A stretch of 35,469 nt of DNA, from NCBI GenBank assembly GCA_032718475.1, contig JAUCBJ010005830.1:1-35469 (forward strand), read 5' to 3'. A program made the translations under genes and the position numbers. The notes beneath the pieces were generated by a model that saw only the letters and a program-made list of their open reading frames with translations, was not told where the DNA came from and did not search any database. Below, piece by piece: positions 20,436 to 30,633 of this stretch (positions are counted from its first letter, which is position 1; each line of letters begins with the position of its first letter). Source of the stretch: Nemertoderma westbladi (lineage: Eukaryota; Xenacoelomorpha; Nemertodermatida; Nemertodermatidae).

Positions 20436-21552
20436 TCCGCCAACATTTATACCGGTAAGGTAAGCCTACCACCTACCGGCTGGCTACCATCGCACCGTAG
20501 GTCTACCGCCTACACCTACCGGTCAACCGGTAACGGTAGGCTACCGCGTACCGGTACAGCGGTACTCAAAGTCGTACCGGTATTGTCGTAATTGACAAAT
20601 GCAGGATTAAACCGTAACCCGTTCCGGCAGACTGAGTGCATAGTGCTAAGATTGCTAACCATTAACAAAACACAGTTCTTCGGCATACTGGACACTGGTA
20701 CAAGTTAGCTATCTACTGCTAGGGCTAGGCTAGGACCTACTGCTGCACTGACCTATGACAGTACAGCAGTATGAAGATAGGCAGATAGGCCTACAGGCAG
20801 ACAATCAGACAGTACTAGCAGTCTAGGGCCTACCGGACTGCAGTACCGGTACTGCAGTATTGGTAATTGCTAATGCTAATTAATTACCTTAATTAAATCT
20901 TCAATTAGGTCATAATGTAGGTCCAAATTTAAAAATCGGCCTCCGTTAATCGATTTAGAAATAATTCAGGTACCTCCATGCCAAATATCAGAATCATTCA
21001 TTGCGTTCCCTATGACAAGATAGCTTTTTCCTAAACCATGCGAAAACATGCAAATATAGCGCTCACATCGCACAAATACCATCTCGACACCCAATTTTTT
21101 GTATGAGCCTTCGCCATCCCTATATCTAACTTTTGTGCAAATTTTGTTTCGATTGATTAACAAATAACTGAGATAACTGAGATATCGCTCTGGACACACA
21201 CACACACACACATTACGGTAATAATGGTCACTTATGTCAAAGACCGTGAACCAATATTGACACGCATAAGAAATATTATGCCGATAAACACCAGTTCAAC
21301 ACCAATGAACCTGAGTGTAGTAGGCCTAGTGTATGCCTAAACAAATATAATATAAGAGCCTAACAACTGCTTACTTAATGATGAACTACAAGTAAAATAG
21401 TATCTGGTAAAATCTATGAAATATGACAATGTATTGACGTATTATTCCGGTTATATATCCTCAACCAGTATCAGGCTGTGACGTGATATTACAATATTTA
21501 TTTGTTTAATTACTTAAAATAGACATATTATACAGCTGAGTTTCTCTTTTAG
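20436..21552. other. Intronic stretch right of element B
   Basis: TACCGGTA- and TAGGCCTA-rich sequence, then at about 20935-21190 a segment ending in a CA microsatellite (21193-21211) that looks like a dispersed repeat read on the minus strand: conserved-looking blocks such as GGTACCTCCATGCCAAATAT and ACTTTTGTGCAAATTTTGTT. I cannot name the family. No exon was seen before the acceptor at 21551. Confidence 0.55.
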
Positions 21553-21741
21553 GCCTCAAGATGGTGCGACAGAGGCATTACACTACTGGCATCTCAACCT
21601 CTTGATCAATGTCAGTCGTTAGGTGGCGCTAGACTTTCTCTCATGGAGTTGGAAGAATTCCTGGGGAATTTCGATTGTCGAGATTCCGATACGGCACCAC
21701 TTCGGAACGTTCCGGAAGAAAATATAACGGACGAATCGCGG
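21553..21741 (+). CDS. MCF2L: Exon of MCF2/MCF2L-type RhoGEF: WCDRGITLLASQ segment
   Basis: A 63-codon exon with no usable ATG start. The acceptor is TTTCTCTTTTAG (AG at 21551-21552) and the donor CGG|GTCAGT at 21742, phase 0 at both sides. The translation begins ASRWCDRGITLLASQ and continues PLDQCQS, then a helical MELEEFL segment. This is the signature block W-C-x-x-G-I-x-L-L-A-S-Q-x-x-D-x-C-Q-S of MCF2 and MCF2L between the spectrin-like region and the DH domain. The length from FL to the next exon agrees with the vertebrate proteins. It sits 13.8 kb after the previous exon, an intron mostly made of nested transposons. Confidence 0.92.
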
Positions 21742-21894
21742 GTCAGTCAGAAAAAATATTTCATATTCTGTTACTTAACGTTAAAATATTTCTACAATAA
21801 TTTGGCTTACATTTTGTAAAAGTAAAAGTGAAAGTGAAAGTACTTATTCGACTTTGGGAGTGGCGCCCTCCCTTCCTTACAGGTATATCTATAA

Positions 21895-23050
21895 TCAGCA
21901 TGCTGCACAGCAGTCGCATTAAGAATGCTGTGCCGGCTTATCGATAAAATCGCGCCGCTACAACTCCCTATCATCATGACAATACGAGATTATCCGCATC
22001 ACCAAGGCCCGTTTCCTTTGAAAGGCATTTCAAGAAAGTCATTGGGTGTTCCCTGTTTTTATTCTATCCACGAGGTCGACAAAGCACAATATTGTACACG
22101 GGCTGGTTCTACAGCGAAAGAAATGTCCTGCAAAGCGGAGGGGCCGCGGTAGGAATACCTTAAATGATAGAGGGAATCCATAGACCCAGCGGGTATCAAG
22201 TAGACCCAGCGGGTAACCGATAGACCCAGCCGGTATCCAGTAGACCCAGCGGGTACCAGTGGACCCAGTGGGTAACCAGTAGACCAAGCGGGTAACCAGT
22301 AGGTAACCAGTAAACCCAGCGAATATCCTGTAGACCCAGCGGGTAACCGATAAACCCAGCGGGTATCCAGTAGATCCAACGGGTAACCAGTAGACCTAGC
22401 GGGTAACAAGTAGACCCAGTGGGTAACCAGTAGATCCAGCGGGAAACCAGTATACCCAACGGGTATCCAAGAGACCCAACGGGTAACGGTATTATTGTTT
22501 ATGCTGGTTGTGTTGTCCGTAGCAGTTAGAGCCTAGCATTAACCCCCGTGCTGGGCTATCACAGCAGCACAAATTATAGAACCGTCTTAAGATTCCATGC
22601 ATTCTATTATTAGATTTACAATCCCGGACAGCCCATTCAATGCCGCCTATCGGCCTATGTCTACCTCTTACGAACTTGAATGTCTTTATTCGGAATCAAT
22701 GATCCCGAGAGGCTGAAGTAATTTCCATTCACAATCACACCATCCTTAGAGCGTACGATGAGACAATAGTTAACAGAAGTTACAGAGACAGAAGTTAACG
22801 TCAAAATGTTGGTCTTCTTAGAGTTAACACAAAGACCAACCAAAGAAGCAGTCTATACTAATTGTTGGGCTCCCTCTTGTGATTCTGAGAGAAGGTTTAA
22901 TTCATCAGCAAATATGTATACTTTAGATCACTTTAGTGTTTGACTGGTTTTATTCGAATTGTGCAGTCAGAAGGAGGAGTTACCCTCACCCCATCTAAAT
23001 ATGATGATCTAAGGACATGCGTGGAACATATTCCATCTCATTATGAATAA
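21895..23050 (-). mobile_element. Old LINE (family 2), copy 2, split by a minisatellite
   Basis: Minus-strand similarity to the copy at 30932-31543 covers the 3' end (21895-22155: GCCGGCACAGCATTCTTAAT and the C-terminal tail) and resumes at about 22500-22680 with the segment matching AGCAGTTAGAGCC(C/T)AGCAT. Further 5' the minus strand still reads as reverse transcriptase: a degenerate catalytic motif FADELN, then SLVGLCVNSKKTNILTL and GSLIPNKDIQVRKR. Several stops and shifts make it dead. The 22178-22489 minisatellite sits in the middle, in place of the expected coding piece. The LINE at 23067 lies at its 5' border. Confidence 0.7.
22178..22489. repeat. 20-bp minisatellite, about 16 units
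   Basis: Unit AGACCCAGCGGGTAACCAGT with point variants (GGTATCCAGT, GGTAACCGAT) and a few shortened units near 22290-22310. All minus-strand frames stay open through it, giving Gly/Leu/Trp-rich repeats that are artefacts of repeat structure. It interrupts LINE copy 2. Confidence 0.92.
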
Positions 23051-23066
23051 GGCCTTGAAGGTAATA

Positions 23067-26000
23067 CTACTACTACTACTACTACTACTAGGTCGAGCGA
23101 ACTCGGACAGTGGAAATGAGATCCTTCCAGGCTTCCCGATTCTCCATAATTGTCGCAATTTCGTTTCTCCCAAGTTCAGTATCCCTTTCAAGTTGATCTA
23201 TATATGTTATGGCCGGTCGTCCACGACTACGCTTTCCATGAGTTGGTTGCCAGAGAAGTAGATCTGGTATGACCTCGTCTTTACTTCGCCAGCAGTGCCC
23301 ACTGAATCTTAATCTGAGTTCACGGAGGGTGGTTGATACAGGTGGTATTGTACCATAAAGCTCGGCGTTTGTCATGTGTTGTCTCCAGCTGATGTTTAGG
23401 GCTGCCCTTAGTAGTCTTGTGTAGCAACCATCAATTCGTTGTTCAAGTGATTTAGTCAGTGTCCAGGTCTCACCCCCGTATAAAAATACACTTTCCACTG
23501 TGGCTCGAAAGAACTTAGTCTTCAGGTGCCTGGAGAGATCTGATTTCCAGATGGTATCCATTTTTGATAGAGCTACCCAAGCCTTTGCTTTCCTAACTTC
23601 TATGTCCTTTTTGCTACTCTATATCCATGATCCAAGGTACTGGAAGTCATCGACCTTCCTTAGTTGATTATTATCAATGGTTGTCAAGTTTCCATCAACA
23701 TTAAAGGTCATGAATTCGGTCTTTTATATGCAATTTATATGCAATTTTTGCTCATATGCAGCATTTATATGCAATCCAACCTCCTTAGCAGCCCTCTCCA
23801 CTTTATTTAGTAGAAGCTGTGCATCTGCTAGCGTATTAGAGAGCAGGGCGATGTCATCCGCAACCGCAAAATTGGGTGTCTGAGACTGTAGTTGCCGGAT
23901 ATCTACTACTTCTGCGTTCTTGAAGTGTGAATCCCAGATCTTCACCGTTTGTGGCCGTCCTCATTGCGTAATCCAGCACAATTACAAATAGTAATGGTGC
24001 TAATGTGTCACCTTGCAGTACGCCAGCCAGGATTGAGAACAACTCAGTTTCACCATCTGATGAGAGTACCTGCGCTTCTGTGTCACAATATAACAATCCA
24101 ATGCCAGCAACAATTACTTCTGGTATTCCATAAGCTCTTAGGATTTAAAGAATTTTACCTCTATGGATGGAGTCGAATGCCTTCTTGAAGTCGATAAAAG
24201 TTATGACTGCGGGGAGATTCTTTGACTTAATTCCTTCAATCAGTCTCCGTAGTGCAAGTATCTGAGCTATTGTTGATCTACTTGGTCGAAATCCGTTTTG
24301 GCTCTTACGCAGTAGTTTCTCTATGTGAGGCCTAATCCTATATAGAATCATTTTATTGTTTATTTTGGCAGCTATCACAAGCAGACAGATCCCACGATAG
24401 TTTGTTGGTATGCCAAGGTCTCCTTTCTTGGGGAGAGGCTTTAGTTGACCTTTAGTCCAAATTGGTGGTGGCTTTTCCCCTTTTAACATCCGGTTGCAAA
24501 CATTCAATAATGGTCTGTTTAGCACTCCGGTTTTCCATAACTCCGCTGGGATTTCATCTAATCCACTCGCTTTTTTATTGGACATGCTTTTAATGCTTCT
24601 TTGGAGTTCGGCAGGTGTGAAGTCCCCTGTTTCTATAGGTAGTGTCTTGTCATATATTTTCCTTGTAGGGCTGACCTCGATGTTGTGTGGCTGCCCAAGC
24701 AAGTTGCTGAAGTCATTTTTTCCACTTCCCAACACGTTCTTCAGGACTATCGGCTTTGAGGCGCCCCTTTGCACAACTTTTCCGACCAGATACCTCATTT
24801 ACAGTTTGCCAGGTAAGTCTTGATTGTTGCTGTATGTGAGCAGTTGTAATTGCTTCAGTTTTATCCTGTATGTACTTTTCCTGGCTGATGTTGTAGGCCA
24901 ATTTAAGATCGTCCTTAGCTTTCTCAACCTTGTTTATGTTTTCGTTTGTTGGTTGTTCGGTTTTAACTTTGTAGGCTATCTTAAGATCTTCTCTCTTGCA
25001 AGTAACCTCAGAGTTTTGCCATGGCACATACTGTTTTCGTTTGAGTTTCTGGGGGATATGCCTCTTAGCTGATTCCTTGTGGGCTGTTATTATATTCTGG
25101 TATATTGAATCGGTGGATTGGTCTTCATCCATTGACTGAAGTGCTTCAAAGCGGTTTTGAACTTCTACTGTATAAGCATCCTTTACAGCATTGTCAGTTC
25201 TGAGTTTCTCCCAGTCATAGTTGATTTGCTTGCTTGTCCTGGGTTTGCTGGCTCTCAAACTGAGTCTGATCTCTGCAGCACAATTCTGTGGTCCGAACCA
25301 ATTAGGTTGAACGAGCTGTATGCCTCACAGTTGATCATGCTGTTTCTCCACTTTTTGTTTATAAGGATGTAATCCAGTTGTGCTTTGGTTCCATTAGGGT
25401 ATTGAAAGGTCCATAGCTTCCCCTTACTCTTTTCGAATGTGTTGTTTGTTGGTATCAATTCACATTCTTCAATTAGGTCTAAAAGTAAGTACCCATTTCT
25501 GTTAGAACTGGTGTTATAGGTGTAACCCTTGATGTCTTCTGCGCCAATTTGCGCATTCAGGTCACCAGCAATGACTTTAACATTGTGTTTCGGAATGTCC
25601 TTAATAAGTCCAGTCAGTTCTTCATAAAACTTGACTGCTTGTTCTGGCTCTGAGGCATTGGTTGGACTGTAGCAACATATAACTGTTGTCTTGGGATTCC
25701 CATCAAATGTTGCGATCATAACCCTGGAATTTATAGATTCGATGTTGTTTAGGGTCTTAAGTGCAAATGGGCTTAGCAGAATTCCTACTCCACCAATTGA
25801 TGCATTGGCCGAGTTTCTTACTGCTGAGCTTGTTACTAACTTCCATCCATTTCCAATGTCATTGTACTTCATGGCAGTGACTTCATGACAAATCCGATGT
25901 TCTTGGATGCAGATGATGTCGATGTTATATTCCATTGCCAGAGCGACCATGTCACCCTGTTTGCTCTGTGCTTTCAGCGTGCGTGCGTTCATTGTAGCAA

Positions 26001-26410
26001 TCTTTAGTGTCTTTTTACATTTCAGCAGGTTGGTTCTTCTTTCTTCTCTGTCTTCTGTTCCAGTAGCCGATTTATCGACCCCAGCCTGGTTTACCACTGA
26101 GGGACGCGGTCCTTGTTGACCCGTGCGACGACCGAGCCGGTATTTCTCCTGGAGGGTTCTCATACTCATAACTTTCAGTTGCGAGAGTAAACCGCTTGTG
26201 GTCGCAACTCCTACTCCTACAAGCGTCTTCGCAGTAGGTTGCCGTTGGTTGATTACCTTCCGGCGACCTTGTCAGCATGTCTAGCCGTTGGTTGATTACC
26301 TTCCGCCTATCCATGGCCTACAGCCCTGCTGCCGACTGTAGGGGTCCTTTTGTTACACCTTGAACCAAGTGTGCCTCCTGGTTACCTAACACTGGTAGAG
26401 GAGGTAATAG
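23067..26410 (-). mobile_element. Nearly full-length RTE-like LINE, ~3.3 kb, inactivated
   Basis: A non-LTR retrotransposon on the minus strand with endonuclease, reverse transcriptase and C-terminal tail in one former ORF of about 1030 codons, ending in a TAG-type triplet tail (23067-23091, seen on + as TACTACTACTA). The flanks carry a probable target duplication: CTTGAAGGTAATA (23054-23066) and CTTGCAGGTAATA (26411-26423), one mismatch. The total length, single EN-RT ORF and short simple-repeat tail are typical of the RTE clade. The 5' leader 26170-26410 encodes nothing I recognise. It is antisense to the host gene. Confidence 0.85.
23088..26169 (-). pseudogene. LINE ORF2 (APE endonuclease plus reverse transcriptase), frameshifted
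   Basis: Segments on the minus strand in order. 26169-25255 holds a complete APE-type endonuclease with TMNARTL, IQEHR, GDLNAQIG, LDYILINKKW and SDHRIV. 25258-24713 is the linker. 24798-24145 is the RT fingers/palm with YRGICLL, QNGFRPSRST and ITFIDFKKAFDSI. 24096-23854 carries GVLQGDTLAPLLF. 23945-23724 has the catalytic VADD (DD at 23853-23858). 23561-23088 is the C-terminal tail with GCYTRLLRAAL and FSGHCWR. The frame changes near 25270-25290, in a T6 homopolymer near 24717, near 24145-24097 and around 23890, and again between 23724 and 23561. The endonuclease looks intact, but no full-length polyprotein can be made. The decay is mostly by small indels, so it is moderately old. Confidence 0.88.
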
Positions 26411-26765
26411 CTTGCAGGTAATAGCCATGGAAAATAGACTTTGTATTTTAGGGTTGTGTTTCCTCCGGTGTCATGTGTTTATTGTTCGTCGGTAACTTCA
26501 ATTTTATGCATGACATCACACTTAAATTAATATTTATACTAGGCTTACTCAGGTATATACAGTATAAAATTAATGCCTTTTTTTAAAATTTGTTTGTTTT
26601 TATTTTTTTTAAATCATGCTTTTAATGAAGAAAACCTTGTATAGTTAAGAGTTATATAATTTATTTTAACAGTCACCTCATCTCACTTATGTAATCCGTT
26701 GCTTTTTAAATTTTTATAAAAATAACAAAAAAGTAGAATTTGATTTTTATATTATTTATTTCCAG
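26411..26765. other. Intron end before exon at 26766
   Basis: Unique-looking AT-rich sequence with T-rich stretches at 26580-26610. It ends in a polypyrimidine-like tract and TATTTCCAG acceptor. No other feature. Confidence 0.6.
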
Positions 26766-27044
26766 ATTATGGTGAACAAAGTGTTGCAACGCGTTGCCGA
26801 GGTGGAGTTGATGTTGTTTAAACGACGTAGCAGTTTAAGACGAATGGCATTGCAGGAAGTCCGTCCGGTTCAACCAGTAGTAGGTATCCCGGCAACCGCG
26901 TCACGTGTCGTTACCTCATTGGTTGAGGCGCAGACAGCGGATAGTGCGGAGTCTGTGATGGAGGGGGGCACCTCGCCACCCGCATTCCCACGTCGCTACT
27001 CCATGTACTTAAATAGAAGGAGAAAGTCAAACAACAGAACTCAT
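26766..27044 (+). CDS. MCF2L: Exon of MCF2/MCF2L-type RhoGEF: KVLQRV...RPVQPV linker
   Basis: A 93-codon exon between acceptor TATTTATTTCCAG (AG 26764-26765) and donor CAT|GTTAGT at 27045, phase 0 at both ends. The translation starts IMVNKVLQRVAEVELMLFKR and reaches the diagnostic RPVQPV motif at about residue 37, shared by MCF2 and MCF2L just upstream of DH. The rest is a Ser/Pro/Arg-rich linker ending in basic residues (LNRRRKSNNRTH), probably disordered. It is GC-richer than its surroundings, which supports coding. The ATG at 26769 is an internal Met. Confidence 0.93.
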
Positions 27045-27273
27045 GTTAGTTGACAAATTATTTGTTCATAATTTATTTTGCAATTTTTATTTTTTAATCT
27101 CTACGGTGATGAGGCCGACTTTATTGTATGAAATTACTTACTCTCCATTGTATACGTTTACATTATTTACATTCATTATTTCTTTATTTTTGATTATTTT
27201 GATCAGATGCATACTACTACCGGTATATAGTACAGTAGGCCTACTTTATGGTTCATTATTTTGCGTTATTTAG

Positions 27274-27365
27274 GTTGAACACCCGCCTGCTGTAGAAGAA
27301 GGAACTACACACGACGTTGAATTAGATTACAACAAACTACAAGAAGATAATTGTGGGCAAAGAAG
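27274..27365 (+). CDS. MCF2L: Short acidic exon of the RhoGEF before the DH domain
   Basis: Thirty full codons plus two bases, between acceptor GCGTTATTTAG (27272-27273) and a perfect donor GTGAGT (27366-27371). The translation VEHPPAVEEGTTHDVELDYN continues acidic to GQR, and the leftover AG pairs with the first A of the 31572 exon to make Arg, giving QRRMIMAELL, the expected entry into the DH domain. Phase agreement with both neighbours (0 in, 2 out) is the main evidence, because the residues themselves are poorly conserved linker. A 33-bp minisatellite starts ten bases into the following intron. Confidence 0.82.
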
Positions 27366-27375
27366 GTGAGTTAGT

Positions 27376-28217
27376 ATGGCTGGTTATGTACCCTATATAA
27401 CAGTATTAATGGCTGGTTGTGTACCGTATATAACAGTATTAATGGCTGGTTGTGTACCGTATATAACAGTATTAATGGCTGGTTATGTACCGTATTTAAC
27501 AGTATTAATGGCTGGTTATGTACCGTATATAACAGTATTAATGGCTGGTTATGTACCGTATATAACAGTATTAATGGCTGGTTATGTACCGTATATAACA
27601 GTATTAATGGCTGGTTATGTACCGTATTTAACAGTATTAATGGCTGGTTATGTACCGTATATAACAGTATTAATGGCTGGTTATGTACCGTATATAACAG
27701 TATTAATGGCTGGTTATGTACCGTATTTAACAGTATTAATGGCTGGTTATGTACCGTATATAACAGTATTAATGGCTGGTTGTGTACCGTATATAACAGT
27801 ATTAATGGCTGGTTATGTACCGTATTTAACAGTATTAATGGCTGGTTATGTACCGTATATAACAGTATTAATGGCTGGTTATGTACCGTATATAACAGTA
27901 TTAATGGCTGGTTGTGTACCGTATATAACAGTATTAATGGCTGGTTATGTACCGTATTTAACAGTATTAATGGCTGGTTATGTACCGTATATAACAGTAT
28001 TAATGGCTGGTTATGTACCGTATATAACAGTATTAATGGCTGGTTATGTACCGTATTTAACAGTATTAATGGCTGGTTGTGTACCGTATATAACAGTATT
28101 AATGGCTGGTTATGTACCGTATATAACAGTATTAATGGCTGGTTATGTACCGTATATAACAGTATTAATGGCTGGTTATGTACCGTATATAACAGTATTA
28201 ATGGCTGGTTATGTACA
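27376..28217. repeat. 33-bp minisatellite, 25 full units plus a partial
   Basis: The unit starts ATGGCTGGTTATGTACCGTA and ends TATAACAGTATTA. Three variants occur: standard, a GGTTGTGTACC form, and a TATTTAAC form at units 4, 8, 11, 14, 18 and 21, so expansion went in blocks of three or four units. Because 33 is divisible by three, two forward frames stay open throughout (about 300 and 270 codons), but this is an intron right after a good donor and I do not call a gene. High unit identity implies recent homogenisation. Confidence 0.95.
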
Positions 28218-28879
28218 CGAATCGTTAATTTATAAGTTGATCATTAATATTAAATGTTGGATCATGACCTATGACCTACTATAATTATAGTTGTAGGTCA
28301 TGGTTGGATGTACTTTATTTCATTATTATATTTTACATTACAATGTAAGTAAAGTAAAAAAGATGAAAAAAGATAAACAAGAATCACCAGTGACGACCAG
28401 AAGGTTCCTCTCTTTTGGCTGTTTCCGTTAATGCAGGCTTGGCGCCACACTTTACCCCCCCCCCCCCCCCCCCCCTACATAATATGCCAGGTTCCCATTA
28501 TAGGTGCATTGGCTGGAGCTACTTCATTATAGAGTTAACAGCTTAACAAAATTGGCCTGTTCATTTTGTGTTCCTTCTCGACCTTGTGTTCGGCAGACCG
28601 ACGTTCTAACACATTGACCACTAAATGTTTTTACATAATGCAATGTTCCTCAAATTATTTATTATTTAACTTGAACACTATGGAAATAATATGTAATACT
28701 GACCGTGATTGTTTATGTATTTATGTATTCATGTGAGCCTTAGCATAGCTGTACTGTGTGAGCCGTCCCGCCGTCGTCTGTCTTCATCGTCGTCGTAATT
28801 TTTTGAACGCTAATAAATCAGCCAATCACGGATGAAATGGAACCAAACTTGGTACACATGTAGTCAATGAAAAGTTTAA
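28218..28879. other. Intronic stretch with small hairpin and C21 tract
   Basis: Contains a short inverted repeat TGACCTAC...GTAGGTCA (28271-28300), a C21 tract at 28455-28475, and from about 28800 sequence resembling the partial first unit of the following tandem repeat. No exon seen. Confidence 0.65.
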
Positions 28880-29480
28880 AAATTCTCACACAGACAGATT
28901 TCTGTAGTTCATATGTCTGCCGCTAGAGGACGAATTGACAAAAAGTAAACATAGCTGTAATTATAGAACCAAGCACAGATTAATCTGAAATTTGGTAGGA
29001 GTAACCTATGAGCACTGCTGAATTATAAATTCTAAACAAGTACAAACCTCTACAGTTCTTCTGTCTGCCGCTAGGGGGCGAATTGACAGAAACGTAGAAG
29101 TAGCTGTACTTATAGAACTATTCATCTGATTCATCAGAAATTTGGTAGGAGTGACCTATGAGCATTGATGAATTATAAATTCTAAACAAGTGCAGATTTA
29201 TATTGTTCCTCTGTCTGCCGCGAGGGGGCGAATTGGCAGAAACGTATAAGTATCTGTACTTAATACAACCAACAATCAGATTCATCTGAAATTTTTAGGA
29301 GTGACCAATGAGCATTGCTTAAGTAGAAATTCTACTCAAAGACAGACTTATATAGTTCCTCTGTCTGCCGCTAGGGGGCGAATTGACAGAAACGTAAAAG
29401 TAGCTCTATATAGAACCAATCAGATTCATCTGAAAGTTTGAGCAGTGACCTACGATGCTTGCTTAAATAGAACTGGTAGA
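28880..29480. repeat. ~150-bp tandem repeat, four units, each with a CCGCTAGGGGGCG core
   Basis: Four diverged units with landmarks CTGTCTGCCGC at 28913, 29061, 29211 and 29361 (spacing 148, 150, 150). Each has a conserved block CCGCTAGGGGGCGAATTGAC (unit 1 AGAGGACG, unit 3 CGAGGGGGCG), an AATCTGAAATTTGGTAGGAG-like block and ATGAGCATTGCTGAATTA-like sequence. The cores lie at 28920-28932, 29068-29080, 29218-29230 and 29368-29380. Confidence 0.9.
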
Positions 29481-30097
29481 GACAAGCTAACGAAGTAGTA
29501 GACCAAATTTCAAGTACTCGGATTTACAGCTTTCTCGGGTTAGCCGAGTCTCGTGCTGCGCGAAGGCCCTACGAACGTGTACAGCTACAGCGTGACCTAG
29601 TTACTATAGATACGACCCACAATGGCACTGCATAGCACCTAAATTTAGTGGGCCAGTTATTTCTCTTAGATGGAATCCCAGAAACAATAGGTCTAGCGCG
29701 TCGAAAGTACTTGGCCATAACTTAAATTATGTCCTCTTTTAGATGAGGCAAGTACAAATGGAATAGCTCCAATAGTTTTCTAGTTATGGGGATTTCCTGA
29801 CACCCATGTCAACACCTTTCAGAATTGAAATAAGATTACTCAAAATAAACCTCTATCCACTTTAAAGAATTTGATATAACCATATTATGATTTTTTCGTG
29901 TGTTTATTTCATTATTATTAACATTTAGTGTCTATTAAAAATCGGTGTTTTGACTTCTAATCTCACTTTCGATTGTGAATAATGAATTAAACACACCAAA
30001 AAATAATAATATAGTTCGCTATACCGAAGTCTTTAAAGGGAAGTGTATTTTAAGTAATATTTTCTCATTTCCGAAATGTGCTGAAATGGGTGCCACC
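29481..30097. other. Intronic stretch, nothing recognised
   Basis: Mixed sequence without clear repeats, inverted repeats or exon-like frames. Confidence 0.5.
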
Positions 30098-30210
30098 ACT
30101 ACTACTACTAGACTACTAGAATCGGCATGCTGCATTGCATTGCATTGCAGCTGCATTTTTAAAAATGCTGTGCCGGCTTGTCGACAAAATTGCGCCGCCA
30201 CAACTCCCTA
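30098..30210 (-). mobile_element. LINE family 2, copy 3 (3' end only)
   Basis: Plus-strand CTACTACTAGACTACTAGAA followed by TCGGCATGCTGCATTGCA and CTGTGCCGGCTTGTCGACAA. This is the 3' tail and 3' UTR of the same family, cut off after CAACTCCCTA. The GCATT unit is locally triplicated. Confidence 0.8.
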
Positions 30211-30340
30211 TTTATTATTAAGCCATGGTAGTGGCACTTCAAGTAACGTAAAACCAATCATAATTATTATTAAAACATACCGATGATACACACATTAAAT
30301 AAAATAATTTAAAATGGTCATTCAGATGGAATTCAGTTTA

Positions 30341-30545
30341 TTTACCCCAATAGGATAGAGATTCTTTGTTTTCCCTGCATTCAGTTAAGTTGATCGATTT
30401 CCATGCCTGGGATGATTGCCTGCTGTCGTCAGCATCATTGATGGCATCAATCAACCTGTTGGTTTATTAGCTCCTGTAGATTAACAGAGTACTGCCTGTT
30501 CAGGGACCTAGATGCAGTCTTAACTGCATTCTTGGCCACTGTAGT
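30341..30545 (-). mobile_element. Internal LINE fragment, decayed
   Basis: Minus-strand translation gives a stretch with AINDADDSRQSSQAWKSIN and TECRENKES, a type of sequence found between the endonuclease and reverse transcriptase of RTE-like LINEs. Stops and shifts interrupt it. It could belong to the same insertion as the 3' end at 30098-30210, with the middle deleted. Assignment rests on the peptide pattern from memory. Confidence 0.45.
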
Positions 30546-30633
30546 CTGTTTAATTCAGCAACCAGGAACTCGCCATATCTCGAAAACTACTGGGGCTACG
30601 CGCTAGACCCATTGTTTCAGGGATTATAACTAA

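Noticed and set aside
22039-22459. Gly/Thr/Trp-rich minus-strand repeat ORFs, and a CRISPR-like look
   Set aside because: 20-bp head-to-tail units without unique spacers, in an animal intron and inside a dead LINE.
26072-26314. Separate ORF1 of the RTE-like LINE
   Set aside because: It overlaps the ORF2 start region, has no nucleic-acid-binding motif and is best regarded as leader sequence.
27376-28284. 302-aa repeat protein MAGYVPYITVL x 25
   Set aside because: The array is in an intron just after a perfect donor, a second frame is equally open, and a 33-bp period keeps any stop-free unit open.
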